Shown: positions 10,951 through 22,912 of the stretch, piece after piece
Position numbering within the stretch: position 1 is the first letter of the stretch
Layout: each line of letters starts with the position of its first letter
Origin: Echinostoma caproni
Lineage: Eukaryota > Platyhelminthes > Trematoda > Plagiorchiida > Echinostomatidae
NCBI GenBank assembly: GCA_900618425.1
Contig: UZAN01039948.1
Coordinates: 32,213 to 96,212 of the forward strand
Reading direction: 5' to 3'
DNA: 64,000 nt
Program-made: the position numbers and the translations under genes
Notes under the pieces: model-generated
Database searches by the model: none
The model's input: the letters and a program-made list of their open reading frames with translations, nothing else
What the model was told of the DNA's origin: nothing

Positions 10951-13829
10951 AAACTCTGATAGAAAACATATTTTAAACAGCTCAACTTCGAATGACATTC
11001 ATGTCAGGACCAAAAATTGGGCTGCCACTCAAAGATAGACTTCCGTTTTCAGAATATGATTTTGCGTTTGCCCTTTAATATGATCCTACGAAACAACCAA
11101 TATCGCTGGCACGATGTTTGCTTGAGTTTGCGAGTTTGTGAGCACCATACGGCTTGTTTGCACACTGAAGTAGAATGATGAAGTATGGACACTATTTGTG
11201 CATACCATATAGAGTGAATGAGTTTTAGAGCGTATTCCCCTATAAGAGGATTGAACACCACATCCCAACTCCAGCCAAAATAGTGGAAACTCGCATTTAT
11301 GAAATCCCTTTGTGACAAATAAAACGATTTGTGACGTCCCTGTATCAGCTATGGTCTTCCTGCTACCAAGTTTCAAAAAGCTACACATCCGGATCAGATA
11401 CGAAACCGGAAATAAGAGATCGCATCTACTTGAATGGTTGTATCGCTTTGTACGACTTATCCCTCACCTCATTTTTATCCAACTGGCATTACTTTTGATG
11501 TGTTAGCCAGAAGAGACGTGTCGCTGAAAATAGATATTGTGCGCTATTTTGTTTTCTGATCGAAATTGTGGTCTTATAAGGTTATAACCCATCATTTGTA
11601 ACCCAAAGGTTGATCACGCTCCAGTGATCAGGAGCACACATCATGAATAATGTGTCATTAGCACTTTGCACATGGGAGAAAAGTTTGTATTTAAAACCGT
11701 GTTCATAAACATTTATGATTAGTAGACTAATGAAAATAATCAACTGCGTACTCAATGTCAGTAAATGCAGTTTACCATATAATTACAATCGATGACTGCA
11801 AATAAACGTATATTCTATTTTTATGATCAGATAGTGCAGCATTCTTCAGCGAATTCCAAATAAACAGGAATAATCAAAGTATAGTGATAAGGGATGTCCC
11901 ACTTAGAAAGCAAATTTCGAGCATGTACTTTCAGGATATTAGAAGCGGTTTTCAATGTGTGAAAACTAACCTATGCTGATGTGCCTCAAAATAAATTGTT
12001 AATAGGATCAAAATAACCAACGCCAATGACGACTAACATCTTTCTCGCCCGAGAAGAAAAATGTCAGATTTTTATGATAAAAGATATTCTCGGAATCATA
12101 TCTTCACCATGCAAAAGTGTAAGATACATCGGCATGGGAACCAGTTTGTTCCAAAACAAATTTCAATTTTTAAATCTACATGTTCTTGGAAGTCACTTTA
12201 AAATAATTGGTAAACAAACAACCATAATAGATCAATTCCGTCAACGCTAAAATCAATTTTGGAAAATGATTACAACAACGGCATTCTTTTGTACAGTAAA
12301 TTCCCTTAGATGACTGCTGCATCTTACCAAAAGACGTTTACGAAAAATTTGATTTGAAAATGTAATCAACTGGGTTCCAGACAGAAAGCTAAAAGTTGAC
12401 GATTCACCATATTGGTTAAAATGACTCCATTGCAATGTTAGTTTACTTTCCTCTAGGTTGGGTTTATGATATTGCGCTCAAATTTACTTGTTGGGTCGAT
12501 CAAACTCTATGCTCAAAAAGCTGCGCTTAGTAGAAAAGAAGCTTAAAACATAAATCACATAACAGTACGTAAACTCCGGGGATTTTTCCCGCTTTCCTCT
12601 CAAGCGTTCCCTATAACGAACGTCAAATATTTTGCTTCCCCAAGTATGGCATGTTACTGCAAATCTACTACTAAAATTTATTTGGATCCCTGATGTTTTT
12701 TCATGCCATTTTTACATCTTTCGTTAAAACTGCTTATTTTGAACAAAATACGAGAGTTAATTTTGATACATTCAGAGTGCTGTGTTCTACCGGATCTAGT
12801 GATGCTCTTTGTCCATTTGAAATTCCAATGATGCTATAATGCTTACTCACGGACGGGCACAAATTCTGCCAGAGAAAATGCTCCGAAAATAGCACGCGAA
12901 ACAGACATGTTTTAAGCATTACATTGATAAGACGAATGCGGAAACTTTAATCTAAAATGTTCGCATGTACTTGATTATTGTTACTTCCAAACGTGATCTT
13001 ATAACATTTAACATTTTATTGATGACTGTTTTGTAATGAGATAATGTAAGTAGCACATGGAGCTGTTTTGCCGGATGTCCATACACTCGATCGATTTGCT
13101 TTGTGTAAGATTTCATCAATAATTACTAAGACTGAATTTGGCAAAGCACCAGCTAGCAATCATAGACGATCCAACCACTCGTTTCCTACTTATAACAACA
13201 TGCAAACAAACAAAAAAAGAGAAGTACAAATCAAAATATTCCCCAGTTATGCATCGTTTACCAGTCCCCTTTTTAAAAGTAGGAGCGTACAAAATTCCGA
13301 AGAACTATAAGTTTTGTCCAGAAATCTACTACTCAAATTTTCTCAAACTTCTTCAATATCTGTTGAATTTCATTTTTCACAGTACTCTAAAGAAATCGGA
13401 AAATGAGCTGAAACAAAAGACTGAAACCTGTCTTTAATCTAATTTTATGTCTTGCTATTTTGAAATAAGGTTTTAGAAGTGAAATAAACTTAGATTTAAG
13501 TTTTTCAGTAATTGCAATCACGACTAGGGAAACCGAGATAACTTTGATTAAGTTTGTAGAGACGAACATTGCATAAGAAGTGGATAAGAACGTTTATAAT
13601 TTTTGAAATATTCTTATTGTTCACTGAAAAAACAGTTAAAACCATATGTTTATTGAGATTATTCATTCGTAAACTTCTAAAATAATATACGACCACTGGG
13701 GTACAACGTAATTCAGGCTTCACGAACAGGTCCGATATTTAAGAGATTTGTAGTTTTATAATCACCTGGTACACTTATTACGCCGCACGATCATCCAAAG
13801 GTGTTTAATTTTCTCAATAACGGTCGAAT
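10951..13829. other. Non-coding stretch
   Basis: Two overlapping minus-strand frames at 11049-11388 are both open, which suggests stop-poor DNA rather than coding. A 7-bp inverted repeat with a 6-base loop lies at 11611-11630. Nothing else recognised. Confidence 0.4.
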
Positions 13830-14215
13830 GAGTCAGTTTGCGGATAATCCGCTTTATTTGCACAATTCAATGTGACGGCTCCGAACAGGCTCGGACATAG
13901 AGAGCATAGTTTAGCTGCTGGTTTGGTAGATTAATCTGGGTACTCTTTAGATCACCTTAAATGATCTTTCGACGTCCTCTATGTACCCGTGTGGATTAGC
14001 TGATCCAAAACTGAGCTAAGAATGACCTTAGGTAATTCCCTTCACAGCCAGGATGTTCTTCAATCCCACTGAGTCCATCGCGGACTGGGGCGACCATTGT
14101 AGCCGGTCGTACCGGAGCACATAAATTGAAACACCGAATTATTTGCAAATGGCAGCTTGTCTCTAAGGTTATGAGCAATAACCTTTTGTATTAGTAGAGT
14201 ACAATAAATTTGGCC
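13830..14215 (-). mobile_element. Penelope-like element, GIY-YIG endonuclease remnant
   Basis: The minus strand reads LRDKLPFANNSVFQFMCSG then TTGYNGRPSPRW, matching the 'NNSVVY.F.CSCG..YIGRT.R' opening of Penelope-type GIY-YIG domains (YIGR has become YNGR). After stops it continues PKVILSSVLDQLIHTG, the 'SSV..HL..TGH' segment, and, in shifted frames, EDVERSFKVI and RVPR. Several stops and frame changes show decay. It sits about 50 bp from the splice donor of the exon at 14270-14515, on the intron side, so it probably inserted into an intron. The catalytic RT domain is not visible here. Confidence 0.7.
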
Positions 14216-14269
14216 GCTTCAATTTGAGTTTTATTGACTCCCAGATTCCCCATCAAAGAGTTTACTCAC

Positions 14270-14515
14270 CTCATCTTTCTCAAAGGGAAGACTGGTAAAT
14301 GGTCCTGCTTTATTGAGCCTGCACTGTGTGCTCCTATGGATTTTGCCGGACATTATTCCATGGCTAACAACGGAATATTTACTGTTTTGCGTAAAATGCG
14401 GTCTCTCAGACATGACGTAATTAGTTTGGTCAAATGAATACATCTCTGTAACCGCTTCTAACCCTAGTACTTTCTGAGAACCCTGAGGTTTATACCAATC
14501 TGTGATTGGAAATCG
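14270..14515 (-). CDS. Internal exon candidate, 82 codons, function unknown
   Basis: On the minus strand an acceptor (AACTACAG|CGA) at 14515 and a consensus donor (GATGAG|GTGAGT) at 14270 enclose exactly 246 bases, open throughout and in phase 0 at both ends. The peptide begins RFPITDWYKPQGSQKVLGLE and ends GPFTSLPFEKDE. It is polar, with one cysteine and no membrane segment, as in a disordered region of a larger protein. No family recognised. It is on the same strand as the PDZRN-like gene but beyond that gene's stop codon, so it would belong to another gene. Confidence 0.5.
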
Positions 14516-17080
14516 CTGTAGTTACTTGATTATGAATAATAGTGAAGAATATATGTTAAGACTTTATAAAAAGTCCCCCCCATTTGTGCCCCATTTCAAT
14601 CAATACTGCAAGCATATCGAATGTGGTGGCATTATAAATTTGTACAATGCTGATGCCTTGCATATTCTCCATTGAGAATTTTAGAAAGACAAACCATTAC
14701 TTCAAGCAGCATAATAGATTCTTGGATTTTCTGTCCATCTTTGCGGTAGTTTCTCAATTTTATCACATATTCTTAGGAAATGGTACTCCTAGTTAAGTGG
14801 AAATGGTACTTATATTTAAGTGGGAATAAGTTTCGTACACCAAATGGAAATTCTTGTTTGTTCTCTGGGCACTAAATACAGTTATTTTTGCACTCAATTA
14901 ACCCCCCCCCGTAGCACCGTGACAGATATTTAAACAAATTTTACCGTTAAATAAAGAGATTGTAAATTATTTTGGTACATAAGACCATCAACAATTTAAC
15001 AATCGAAAATTTTTATTTTGGGAAATATAGGCAGTTTAGTTTTGTTTGCGAATACTTTCCCGAAATCGTTGAAGCAACGGACTACGGCTTAAGAACAACT
15101 ACCGCAATTCAGCTGGATATTCGCCAACACATCCTAGAAGGAAATAAACTTTGCGTTTCACATTGCACTTTCAGAACGGTGTGTTCAATTTTTTGCATTA
15201 TAAACAGTCATCTATATAATGAATACCGAGGGAATTTAGCTCATTTCTTCCCAATGACTTGACCACATTACTTTGTAAGATTTTTCTTCTAATGAACTTT
15301 GTGAAGTCCCAAAGGTTTTTGCAAAAAAGAAGTTTAAATGTTTGCATAACGGGCGCTTTATAGAAGCCATCCACCACTGGATGAATGAAAAAAAATGCAT
15401 GAACACAGTGAAGAGGTAATCAGGTGTTTAGTAACTAGGCTGAACTATATGGCAGCTCTCTAGATGTGTCGTAATTTCACACTAAAACCGACTCAGACTT
15501 GTGCAGTTTACCAAGCTGAAACCGTCAATTTTCGTCCACATAAATAAAGGCGGATCCCTAGTTGTTTTGTGTTCACTACAGACTATGAATTTAGCCTAGA
15601 ATAAACATAGGACAATAGGTTGTGTATACTAGAATCAGCTGGAACTGTGTAAATCCAAGGTGGAGTGCAAAACATCCAAGAATCACCAACGGATTCAGCG
15701 GAATTTGAGTGTAGTCTGATAAACCTCGGTTTAGTGACACCTACTCCAAATGTTACTGGTGTCTTACGAAACAGCTTTTAAAATTAATTCAGGGTGAATG
15801 AATAAAGCATAAACTGGAATTTACATTATTTGCTTACCTCAGATAGACGATTTAGTAGTATACTCGCTTGCGATGCCTGGGAATGAGGTAACCGAATATA
15901 CGTAGATGTACGCTGTATATCCAGAAAGCACGCCTGTTACTGACGAATTGTGAAAAAATAGTTTTCAACAAAACGATTCTGTGTTATTTTCACTTTATTA
16001 GATGAACGGAAATAAATTCAGAATGATAACTGACTAGCAGTGATTGCTTAAAATGACCCCAAAAGAATTGGAACAGCATTACAAGCGAATGTGGATCAAC
16101 CTCAAGAATAGTGGTTCGGTTCAGGAATAAGAAAGTTGTATGCATCGATGTCACCATGGAAAAGACCAGTAAAAACTTGGTTAATATTTCGTTGGTAACC
16201 GGTACAGCTTGAATGGAATAACACGCAACTGTTTGCTTGACCGAAATTGTTCGACCTTTCTTTTTCGACAAATATATTTCCGTCTAATATATATTAACAG
16301 GCGTTAAATCTCATAATATTGTTTCAATCCAAGGTGAGTAGCTCAAAATAACCCAAACAAGATATGAACTTAAACGTCACCTGAGGATTTACTTGAAATA
16401 AACGTGACTGTTTCCAAGTATGAAACTCTGTGTTTTGTGTTGCAATTTACGTGATCGGCTCAAGACAAATCAGTTTGCAAAAATCATTTTTCATTTATCA
16501 CTTCGGCTGCATCTACGGAAAGACCAGTTTGGCAATCTGTTTTAAATTACCGATCAAAAATGCGCAACTATTAAAGTGCACATGAAACAACAGGGTGTGT
16601 CAACTCTGTGCTGAGATTTAGGTCTTGAACTAACTATCATGAATTGAAACAAATCAAATCGTCTCTTGGTTTGAAGTTCGCCCCCTTGAGCACCTCCACA
16701 TTCGAACGCTGATGGACAGAAAATAAAACAACAGTTAGTTCTCCGTAACCGTTAGCAAAGAAAATTGTATGAATATGTGATTATGTTCTTTTAAAAGGCA
16801 AGTGTATATTCCGACCCAGGAAATGTTAAGTATATTGTTTCAAGTCATCAAGCACTATTTATTACTTCTAGGCCGATGCTAGTCAAACATGCCTGCAGGA
16901 GAATTTATTATCCACAGATCGTAACAAGACATAATCGTTTTCTGCTAAAGAAAAGTTTTCAACTTACATCTTTCGCTGAAATGCTAATTCACGTATTTTT
17001 GGCTTCTGGGTAAGGCATTGTAATATAGATAACAACATACTTACATAAACAGACATTTGTATACTTTACGTATTTAACAG
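14516..17080. other. Non-coding stretch
   Basis: A run of nine C occurs at 14902-14910. ORFs at 14972-15262 (plus) and 15990-16271 (minus) lack clear splice context. Nothing else supported. Confidence 0.4.
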
Positions 17081-17390
17081 CATTATGTTAAGCGCCTGCG
17101 TGGATCTGATGATCTTAAGGTATATGAAGAGAAAATATCGAACTGCTGTGAAATGCGTTTACATCGGAGTAAATTATTTTAACTCTGGGAATATAATGCT
17201 GAAGAAATTTGAAAATGCCTTAGTCTCCATTACCAGGACAGAATTTATCAATCTCTCGGATGAAAATGAAATACTGAAACCTTGTTGTTTTGGTGGACAA
17301 TTGACAATTGATGATTGCCCACGATTTAGTAATTCAATCATCAAAAGCGTATGTGAGATCCAAGGGAAAGAAACGATCCAATGTGACAGG
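17081..17390 (+). CDS. Exon candidate, cysteine-containing
   Basis: A TTTAACAG acceptor and an AGG|GTAACA donor bound 103 codons in phase. The second half, NEILKPCCFGGQLTIDDCPR then SVCEIQGKETIQCDR, carries five cysteines in a pattern that suits an extracellular region; the first half is basic. An alternative donor, GTGAGA near 17353, would shorten it. The minus strand of the same interval is also open, which lowers confidence. No family recognised. Confidence 0.3.
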
Positions 17391-18829
17391 GTAACAGATT
17401 TTGTTGTATTCTCGCTGCTTAGCTGACAGCTGATATAAACGATGCATGCGGGAAATTTAATTCCAGAAATATTTTCGATCAAGTCACAAAACGGACAAAA
17501 TCACTGGAATGCAAAAAACACCACGTCAGGGACTTCTAACAATGTCCTTTTCGCAACCCCAATAAAGCATTTAGTACCGCTTCTCGGCTGCCCTTTGCTT
17601 CAGTTACACGTACACATTGCGTGTACATTGGATTTAGACAGCAAATCTGTACTATTTTGCGTCTTTGTCGAAGTTCAGGAAATTGCCAGATCAGAAGTGT
17701 CTCTGTATTAGAAAACATCTATGCCCACTGAAAACATAGGACTCAACCGTGGAAATAACGCAAGTGCTCAAATAATGAGGAATGTGTATGGCCTTCCTAA
17801 TTTGCTAAAAACGTGTTACAGAGAAATCGCGAGGTAAATATCAGATTTCTTCACACTGTTGTTGTCATTTTTTATCAAACATTAGGATTCGCTGCCAACA
17901 AAACATGTTCAATCGGTCTTCAATCTGCACTGAATAACGAGCCGTGATTCTATGTATCCGGTTCTAAATTAAAAAGAGAACACAGATTAATAGAAACTAA
18001 CTACTTTTTTTATTAATAAGCAAAGGCAAAGCACAAGGTTTGGTTTCCTGATATCACCTCGGTTAGTTATCGAAATCTTTTCACGGAATCAATAGAAAAA
18101 GTATCTTAAATCTTGTCCAGTCTAAAATAAAATTATATACTGATGAGGCGGTATGAAGAATAATATCGATTCAAATGATGCTCCTGTTGTCCTCGATTTC
18201 AGCTATGGGAATCAAAGAAAAGCCGCAAACATAAAATTATTCTTTGTATAAAACTAAAAGTGCACGGGCTTCCACAATATTCCGCTGAGAAGCCAAAACA
18301 AATGCATCCATTAGGGCCAGATTTCAAAAGAGTGACAAGTTAAAATAACACAACTGACAAATGAAGTATTTGAAATAATAAACACCTAATACGCCTTAAA
18401 AATAAAAACTGAGGGGTTGAATGCTACTCCAATTGAACATACAAACGTAGAGACAAATATATCATGAACGAAAAACTTCTTATAGAAACTGAACACAAAA
18501 ACACATTTATGAACTCCTGTAACACCGGGTTTTGCGGAAGACATCAAGCTTTGCTAACAGCTTAGGTTTGCCCATAAACCTATTTTCTCTTCCTACTCTA
18601 CTGCTCTCCGTAAAACCAGCACATAAATGTAGAAAAGAAGTTTGAAAATATTTGCCAGTCACCATATAAGTTAGTTCGAGAAACCTGGGTGTGATTAATA
18701 TAAATTCGCTTTTTATTGCAGAGATCAAGCGGCGATATACTTACCTAATGACACGTTGTGCAAGCGGTTTTTACACAGTTCAATAAACGTTCAGCGAAAG
18801 CATATCGTGTCACTAAAAATAAAATGTGG
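17391..18829. other. Non-coding stretch
   Basis: Open frames on both strands around 17440-17720 and on the minus strand at 18507-18728 cannot be supported by splice sites or motifs. Confidence 0.35.
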
Positions 18830-19032
18830 TCACGTTTGCTGACAATAAATATCGCTTCCGATAACTGATAGAAAATTGTTTAGCTTATCTTGATTTATAA
18901 TCTGCTCTCCTACATTTCTAACTTGACTGGATTTGAAAAGCCGGAAAACAAGCGGCACCAGATTAATCTGCTTTTCTTCTGTCTTTATTGCTGGTGAGTC
19001 TTTATGATGATAAATATTTCTAAATTCATATG
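18830..19032 (-). CDS. Weak terminal-exon candidate
   Basis: The minus-strand frame after an AG at 19033 (TTCGTTCAAG) is open to a TGA at 18830. It encodes NIYHHKDSPAIKTEEKQINL and later QIINQDKLNNFLSVIGSDIY, a polar, protein-like composition. No polyadenylation signal was seen close downstream. No family recognised. Confidence 0.25.
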
Positions 19033-19203
19033 CTTGAACGAAAAACATTTCTCATTGATTCTTGTCATAAATTACTTATTTATGTCGCAATAATTACATT
19101 TTTCTTTCTAGTCTATTGTGCTTGGTAAATGTATTTCAGTAATGAGGCTCCTTCAGATTATGTAACAACGTTATGCAAAATTATTGAATGATATCACATG
19201 CGT

Positions 19204-19231
19204 AATTGGTTGGTTTATCAACCAACCAATT
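19204..19231. repeat. Perfect 12-bp hairpin
   Basis: AATTGGTTGGTT, loop TATC, AACCAACCAATT. It lies about 160 bp upstream of the Penelope-like remnant at 19389. Function unknown. Confidence 0.85.
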
Positions 19232-19388
19232 GGATCGAGTATCGAATGATACCTGAGATTTCTGAATAGCAAGGTGTTCATCCTAAATCAAATAACATTC
19301 ATCTGAAACGAACCGAGCGCCGGAATTACCACATACTCATTCCCATACACCCATTTATTGGCGGTATAACACACACACAAACCATAAA

Positions 19389-20050
19389 ATGTTGCTTCGA
19401 ATAGTAAAAAATAATTTAGAGAAAAGAAAATCATTCAACAAAATGTTTCCGTGCAAAGAAAGCTCCTTACTAAACACCGAGGTTAAAAATAGATCCGTGT
19501 TCATTTCATTGCCGTTCAAAGGATACACATCAGCTGAGATAATACAAAGAAAATTATCCGACGCAATCAATAAGACATTCTATGTAGCCAAGCTTCGTGT
19601 GTTCTTCTATTCCAAGCCAATTGTGTTAAGAACTAATAAAGGTTTCAAGCTCCGCGGTCCCATTCTGTGTATACTCATTTACTTGTTCCTGTGGAACAAG
19701 GTATATAGGTTTCACGGTCAAGCGACTGCCTCAGCGGATTTGTGAACACCACCCTGCGGGGCTGAACACCGAAAACGATTAAGTCAATCACCAGTGCAGT
19801 GGTTCACACCTAATTGAAACAAATCGCACTCTGGACGTGTCCGAGGCTTTCCGCCCCCTGTATATAGTTCATGGGCGATTATCAATGCAGATTCGCTATC
19901 AGCTGCTGGTCACATCAGAAGCGGTGGGCATTCTTCTGCACAACCACCCTGTGTGTGTCAAAATCAATTTGTGCAAGCGATAAAGCTTCCCTGGCACACC
20001 CCAAAAAACATCACATCACGAGTGATCTAGATGATCGGATGAGTGAACAA
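19389..20050 (+). mobile_element. Penelope-like element, region before and including the GIY-YIG domain, decayed
   Basis: The frame reads SVFISLPFKGYTSAEIIQRK, then LSDAINKTFYVAKLRVFFYS and KPIVLR, the usual lead-in to the GIY-YIG domain in Penelope-like ORFs ('LPFKG..SE.I.RRL..AI..TF.AAKLR..F.S.P'). The endonuclease itself is degraded: LCILIYLFLWNKVYRFHGQA stands where a cysteine-rich C.CG..YIGRT is expected, followed by EHHPAGL. After stops come VNQSPVQWF and PPCVCQNQFVQAIKLPW, the conserved tail 'LCVQK.FVQAL.LPW'. The element is dead and lacks its RT domain. Confidence 0.8.
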
Positions 20051-20831
20051 ACAAATATGTGATCGTGGTAAATCCGATTTCCGGTCTCATGATCAAATCG
20101 CTTCTCCTAATCTATGATTATATCTTATTTTCCCAAGACCATTTTATTCCCACGTAGTGATATCCTTTGTGATACATTGACGTGAATACGAATTTCTGAA
20201 AACAAGCAGAGTAGCCTAATGGCCACTCTGTTGTTTTGTTTGAAATGTGTTCTCCTGGAGTATTTCGAGAAATGTAAATCTGATTCATGCAAATGACTCT
20301 TCGTGTAAACTTGCGTTAAAAGGAAATCGTTCTGGGTTTCAATGGATTCGTTGCCCCTGATTAAAAATTGATTTATTTTAACTCATCTGACAGCATCATC
20401 AAATGACCAACACATTTTCAACTAAAATAAATCGCCTAGATTTTATTCGAAATCTTAGATAGCAGCACCATCAATACCCCGATTTGGCTAATATGTAATC
20501 ATTCAAGATTCATAATACGTATCCAACAGCAAATGTTTTGAAATGGTCATTTTCATTTGTTTCCGTAATAAATCTGCAAAACAGTTGGGTATCTTCTTTC
20601 TAGCCTGTTTTTACAATATACTTAATTGGAACTAACTTCTCAGTTATACCATGAGATCAGGAAAGTGGGCCACTAATTACCTAGGTAATTGTTCATATAA
20701 TGATGTAAATGGATTTGCTACTAAAAACAATATCCCAATTCATTTGTTTTAGGAGGATTATTATTTACATGCCGATGTAAATCTCGAGCTTTTGTTTTCA
20801 ATCATCATTCATACCTGGCGTTTGGATAAAT
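20051..20831. other. Non-coding stretch
   Basis: Probably includes the 3' UTR of the Penelope-like copy at its left end. Nothing else recognised. Confidence 0.4.
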
Positions 20832-20966
20832 TCACACAAAACCCTTTACGGACCACCTACTTATTGGACCTATGTGCGCTGCATGTGACATCAGCATTCT
20901 GGATCGGTTGAGTAAATCTTCAAATTCAACCACTATTTGCAAAAGTGTCCTTCTGTTGTATAATCT
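20832..20966 (-). CDS. Small exon candidate downstream of the PDZRN-like stop
   Basis: A strong acceptor on the minus strand (CCTGTTTCTTCAACAG|AGA) begins a 44-codon frame to TGA, starting RLYNRRTLLQIVVEFEDLLN. It lies beyond the stop codon of the PDZRN-like gene on the same strand. It could be an alternative last exon or part of another gene. No family recognised. Confidence 0.3.
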   Translation of the reverse strand, partial: RLYNRRTLLQIVVEFEDLLNRSRMLMSHAAHIGPISRWSVKGFV

Positions 20967-21084
20967 CTGTTGAAGAAACAGGATTAATAAAGGAATGCAC
21001 ATTGGTTGGAAAATCATTCGAGAACGCCTAGCAAAGAATAATAAATGAGAAGGATTTATCTTTATCAAGCCAAAATACCTCAAG

Positions 21085-21373
21085 TTACAGAGTTGTTACA
21101 GACAGTAATGTATCCGTCAGATCATCTAACACGAGTGGAGGGATCAAAACCTTTCGGGAGCGAAAACTGCTGGATTTTGAAGACAGTCTTGATAAGTTAT
21201 GGAATTTGTGTCCATGGGTCTCTTCTACAACGGGTTCCGAGGGAAATTGTTTACTTGTGGTCCCAGTGGTTGGCTCATTTTGTAGAGAATGTGCACGATC
21301 TTCTGTCTCCCGGTGTGCAATTGATATGTTGTCTTGTCTCCCGGTTACATGACTTTGTGGGGATGAGTCCACG
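21085..21373 (-). CDS. PDZRN3/4-like protein, last coding exon with PDZ-binding C-terminus
   Basis: The minus-strand acceptor TTTGTTATTTTTCAG|C precedes 289 coding bases ending in TAA at 21085. The exon encodes a serine- and threonine-rich, disordered stretch (starting VDSSPQSHVTGRQD) and ends LDDLTDTLLSVTTL. The last residues match the conserved end of vertebrate PDZRN3 and PDZRN4 (SVTTV); S/T-x-V/L at the C-terminus is a class I PDZ ligand. The first base completes the codon left open by the exon ending at 22292 (AG|C, Ser), so the two join in phase across a 918-bp intron. PDZRN proteins are RING-type E3 ubiquitin ligases with PDZ domains. The RING and PDZ exons are not seen in this window. 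Confidence 0.7.
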
Positions 21374-22291
21374 CTGAAAAATAACAAATATGTTTGTCAT
21401 ACATTTGTAAACGTATCCCTCAATTGACCTCATCGGTCGTAATTAACGGCAAGTAGCACGGTAACATATTACTTGAATCTCTTTTGGGTCAAACCTGTGC
21501 TTCGGACCTCAATGTTGTAGGTAAAACTCACAACGGAATAAAGATATCTTAATTACAGTAGATTAGTCACTGACAAATAACCACAACTGCGTACTACCTC
21601 AGAGAACATGATATATTATAACCAACTCTTTAGTCACGAATAAATCCAAATCCATCAAAGCTTAAGACCTTAGTCTAAATGGAATGATTCTGAAACAGTC
21701 AAATAACGGAGTCCTCATAAATGCACTCTGAAAGTAGGCTTCAAAACTGCTTGAGCATTAAACCTTCGCATGCAAACCTTTCCATTGTTCAACTCAATCA
21801 ATTCCAATTTAGTCAACTAGAGGCAAAATGAGCTTTACACACTCGGGAGGAAGGTAAAATGTCAGCGATTTGCACGAAGATACAGCGGAGTTAAAAGAAG
21901 AAGAAACGCAACGGAGTGCAAAAAAACGCAAAGAAAACATGAATACAGTAGATTAGAAGACGATATTATCATTGATAAAACCTAACCCGTCATATTTAAT
22001 ACCAGATCTGTCGCAGCTGATAGAAATATTGATGTATTTTCTTGAGAAATCCCTGTACTTATCATAACAGAGGGCAAAGTGAATGCACCGGGAATGAAAT
22101 AAACAAGTGTTCATTTAAGACGATGAATGATGACAAGTTTATGTGATTCACCAAAGCGTGACAAGGAACCCACCCTGATTACTTTATGACAGATAACATA
22201 ACAGTTACAGATATAGTTACGCACGTAATTGACAGAGTTTGGTAAACCAATGCGACTTAACAGGTTGCAATCGATACCCCATTTTATTTAC

Positions 22292-22777
22292 CTTGAATAT
22301 CTTCGAGTAATGTACCTTGTTCCATCAGTTCGCCTTCTCACAATCCATCGTCCACAATGTTTCCCTTCCGACTGACTTCGACTGCTGCGCCTCCGCGGAT
22401 CGTCATCGAAAAAAACTGATGTTTGTGGCCAGTTTTGGCTTGAGGATGTACAATTGCTTGGGTGCATGGGATCCAAAAAGAAACTGCCAATTGGGCGTGC
22501 TTGTTCCCTTGTCATATTCAATCGCATTTCAAACAAAAGTTGCTGCATGTGCATGGTCTGTGTTAGTTTATCTGGTGTAGTATGCACAACCTGAGTCGGG
22601 CTCACAATACGTCGGTTGTTTGACACAGAATTCGACGAATTGTTTATTGTGCACGTGGGTCCTCGGAGAACGGGAGGAATTTTGGTTTCACAGAGAGAGC
22701 CGGGATTGAGTTTTCGGATAGAGTTTCCTCGGCGTAGGGCCTGATCATAAAGGGAATGCATGACCTTCGCTGGTTCA
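22292..22777 (-). CDS. PDZRN3/4-like protein, penultimate exon with conserved RTDGTRYITRR motif
   Basis: The exon runs from an acceptor GCAATTTTAG|T at 22777 to a consensus donor TCAAG|GTAAAT after 22292. The 486 bases are open in phase. They begin EPAKVMHSLYDQALRRGNSI, pass through a long polar, serine-rich region, and end CGRWIVRRRTDGTRYITRRY. The last segment closely resembles the 'W.VK.RSDGTRYITKR' block near the C-terminus of PDZRN3/PDZRN4, the best protein-family hit in the window. In vertebrates that block is followed by a basic coiled region containing GRYWSKEERKQH. Here the next exon in phase goes straight to the serine-rich tail, and I found no sign of the coiled block in the intron, so the fluke protein seems shortened there. 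Confidence 0.75.
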
Positions 22778-22827
22778 CTAAAATTGCATTGCATTCAATC
22801 TCTTGACAAATGGAATAAGTTACTTAC

Positions 22828-22912
22828 CGGAAAGAAATGGGCACAAACTTATCCATGAAAATAAACGTTGGAGTAGAGGTTACATGATAGATTTCACCGT
22901 GTATAATGTAAA
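22828..22912 (-). CDS. PDZRN3/4-like protein, third-last exon
   Basis: A consensus donor CCG|GTAAGT follows 22828, and the 50-bp intron to the next exon is of the small size common near some flatworm exons. The 85 bases read YIIHGEIYHVTSTPTFIFMD then KFVPISF, and the split codon CG|T gives Arg in phase with the next exon. The acceptor (TACGCTGAG|TTT, with a pyrimidine-rich lead) is moderate. I do not recognise this segment in PDZRN proteins; assignment to the gene rests on phase and spacing. An ATG lies inside it, so a shorter transcript beginning here is possible. Confidence 0.55.

Noticed and set aside
10856..11038. Plus-strand ORF beginning MGLVAQLVERARTRR
   Set aside because: It is the tRNA-SINE read as codons.
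11049..11388. Two overlapping minus-strand ORFs of 89 and 100 codons
   Set aside because: Two frames open over the same bases, no motif and no splice pair; likely stop-poor DNA.
18140..18160. Plus-strand CTGATGAG, possible hammerhead core
   Set aside because: No stem II and no CGAAA at the right distance.
21045..21377. Plus-strand ORF of 110 codons
   Set aside because: Antisense shadow of the PDZRN-like last exon, which has acceptor, phase match and a conserved C-terminus.
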